64,000 bases of DNA, taken from NCBI GenBank assembly GCA_016708315.1, contig JADJGC010000025.1, positions 1 through 64,000 on the forward strand. Direction: 5' to 3'. The position numbers and the translations under genes are program-made. The DNA is from a bacterium (GTDB lineage: Bacteria > Zixibacteria > MSB-5A5 > CAIYYT01). The notes below the pieces were generated by a model that had not been told where the DNA came from, ran no database searches, and saw only the letters and a list, made by a program, of their open reading frames with translations. Below, one piece after another: positions 63,288 through 64,000 of the stretch. The stretch's first letter is position 1, and each line of letters starts with the position of its first letter.

Positions 63288-64000
63288 GAGACCGGCTTCA
63301 TCCTTGGTTTCGTGTCCGCCAAAGCTTCCGGCGTGAGTGTCGGCATGATGCGCTCCGCGAGATTGAGTAAATCGACCAAAAGGCTGCGAATCAGAACCAT
63401 GGTCGCCGGTTCAGATTCAACTATCAGAGAATACAGACTGACCGGCCGATACGGCATGTCGCCAAAACCGTCACGATCAAGATCGTACCCATGATAGGTG
63501 CTCCAATAATTACCGTCAAACTCACTGAAGCTCTGCCTGCTGTTGGTGGCAACTTGGAAAGAGTTATCAATAAAGTCGTTAGCTATGACCTTGCTCCCGA
63601 CACAATTCGCCATGATCTTGATCGCCCACCCATTGGCATGAAATTGATTTCCTTCAATGACGATGCGATCCGAGCCCTCGAGGTATATACCGACGGAGTT
63701 TCTCGTGATGGCATTTCCCAGGACGCGACTATCTCTGATATCCTTGAGCAGCAACCCGTACGAGGCGCCACCCCAGCTATCTTCAAAAGTGTTCTCTAGC
63801 ATATCGACTTGACTCGTATACATCACGGCAACACCGGCGCCATTGTGGGCAAAACGATTCTTTTCGTACCGGCAACTGTCAGAGTACATGAAATGCAACC
63901 CGTAACGCAAATTGTCCGAACTGTCATTCCCGCTGATAGTACTGTGCTTAACAAACTCTAAATAGATGCCATCGCGCTGACCATGGATCTGATTATCCTG
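63284..64000 (-). CDS. nosD: NosD periplasmic copper-processing protein, N-terminus outside the window
   Basis: 239 residues visible; the frame is open to base 64000. Right-handed parallel beta-helix (CASH/NosD) repeats: DNQIHGQRDGIYLEFVKHSTISGN, RYGLHFMYSDSCRYEKNRFAHNGAGVAVMYTSQVDMLENTFEDSWGGASYGLLLKDI, NAITRNSVGIYLEGSDRIVIEGNQFHANGWAIKI. The hallmark NosD C-terminal element is present: NYWSTYHGYDLDRDGFGDMPYRPVSLYSLIVE. Works with NosFY to assemble the copper centre of nitrous oxide reductase. nosZ is expected just beyond the window edge. Confidence 0.93.
   Translation of the reverse strand, partial: QDNQIHGQRDGIYLEFVKHSTISGNDSSDNLRYGLHFMYSDSCRYEKNRFAHNGAGVAVMYTSQVDMLENTFEDSWGGASYGLLLKDIRDSRVLGNAITRNSVGIYLEGSDRIVIEGNQFHANGWAIKIMANCVGSKVIANDFIDNSFQVATNSRQSFSEFDGNYWSTYHGYDLDRDGFGDMPYRPVSLYSLIVESEPATMVLIRSLLVDLLNLAERIMPTLTPEALADTKPRMKPVS

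Overview
The window looks like a contig from an uncultured bacterium of the FCB superphylum, most probably a Candidatus Zixibacteria-type lineage. The best clues are two secreted proteins that end in dockerin repeats of the form CGDxDGSG...DVVYLI.YIFSGGPAP, a third secreted protein with a YPNPFNP/FlgD-like C-terminal domain, a full Tol-Pal system (so a Gram-negative envelope), and a roughly 50% GC genome with strong sigma70-type promoters. The taxonomic call is an inference from motif style; no rRNA is present.

Region 1 (1-39.5 kb) is ordinary core genome with essentially intact genes. It holds the end of a DUF5131 gene, two large secreted surface proteins, glnS, an oligoendopeptidase F, and a minus-strand run: HI0933-family flavoprotein, inositol-monophosphatase-like enzyme, glucose/sorbosone dehydrogenase-like lipoprotein, peptide deformylase, secD and secF. 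An Rrf2 regulator, a degenerate receiver-domain protein, a Tat-exported ankyrin-like protein and an orphan double ABC ATPase follow. Next are the tolQ-tolR-tolA-tolB-pal-cpoB cluster, a non-catalytic/catalytic pair of M16 peptidases, an SppA protease fused to a beta-barrel-like domain, a DUF4097 protein, a TrmH/SpoU methyltransferase, a patatin-POTRA-barrel protein, rsmI, a dockerin-bearing BNR-repeat protein and a DUF4139 protein broken by a frameshift.

Region 2 (40.6-58 kb) is accessory DNA inserted at the 3' end of a tRNA-Asn gene. A large serine recombinase (frameshifted) abuts the tRNA, and its reading frame runs antisense through it. Then come an ImmA/IrrE-like protein, divergent XRE regulators over an operator-like intergenic region, a small HTH/zinc-ribbon protein, a tyrosine recombinase, a 1,033-residue type IIG restriction-modification enzyme, and a decayed Czc-type (divalent metal) efflux locus. 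The efflux locus comprises a Cys-rich secreted protein, CzcC, CzcB, a PII-like protein, CzcA and an SO_0444-type permease. Its czcB, PII, czcA and permease genes all carry frameshifts or stops, and the block is bracketed by two diverged copies of the 3' end of a type III restriction (Res) gene.

Region 3 (58.2-64 kb) is a tightly packed minus-strand unit for nitrogen-oxide metabolism: nosD (cut by the window edge), nosF, nosY, a heme-copper oxidase subunit I homologue, a hemerythrin and an octaheme hydroxylamine-oxidoreductase-family cytochrome c. The oxidase homologue (split by one frameshift) keeps the two low-spin-heme histidines but has lost every CuB ligand, the crosslinked tyrosine and the high-spin heme ligand. 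It is the most unusual gene in the window and may be a redox-relay membrane protein rather than an oxidase.
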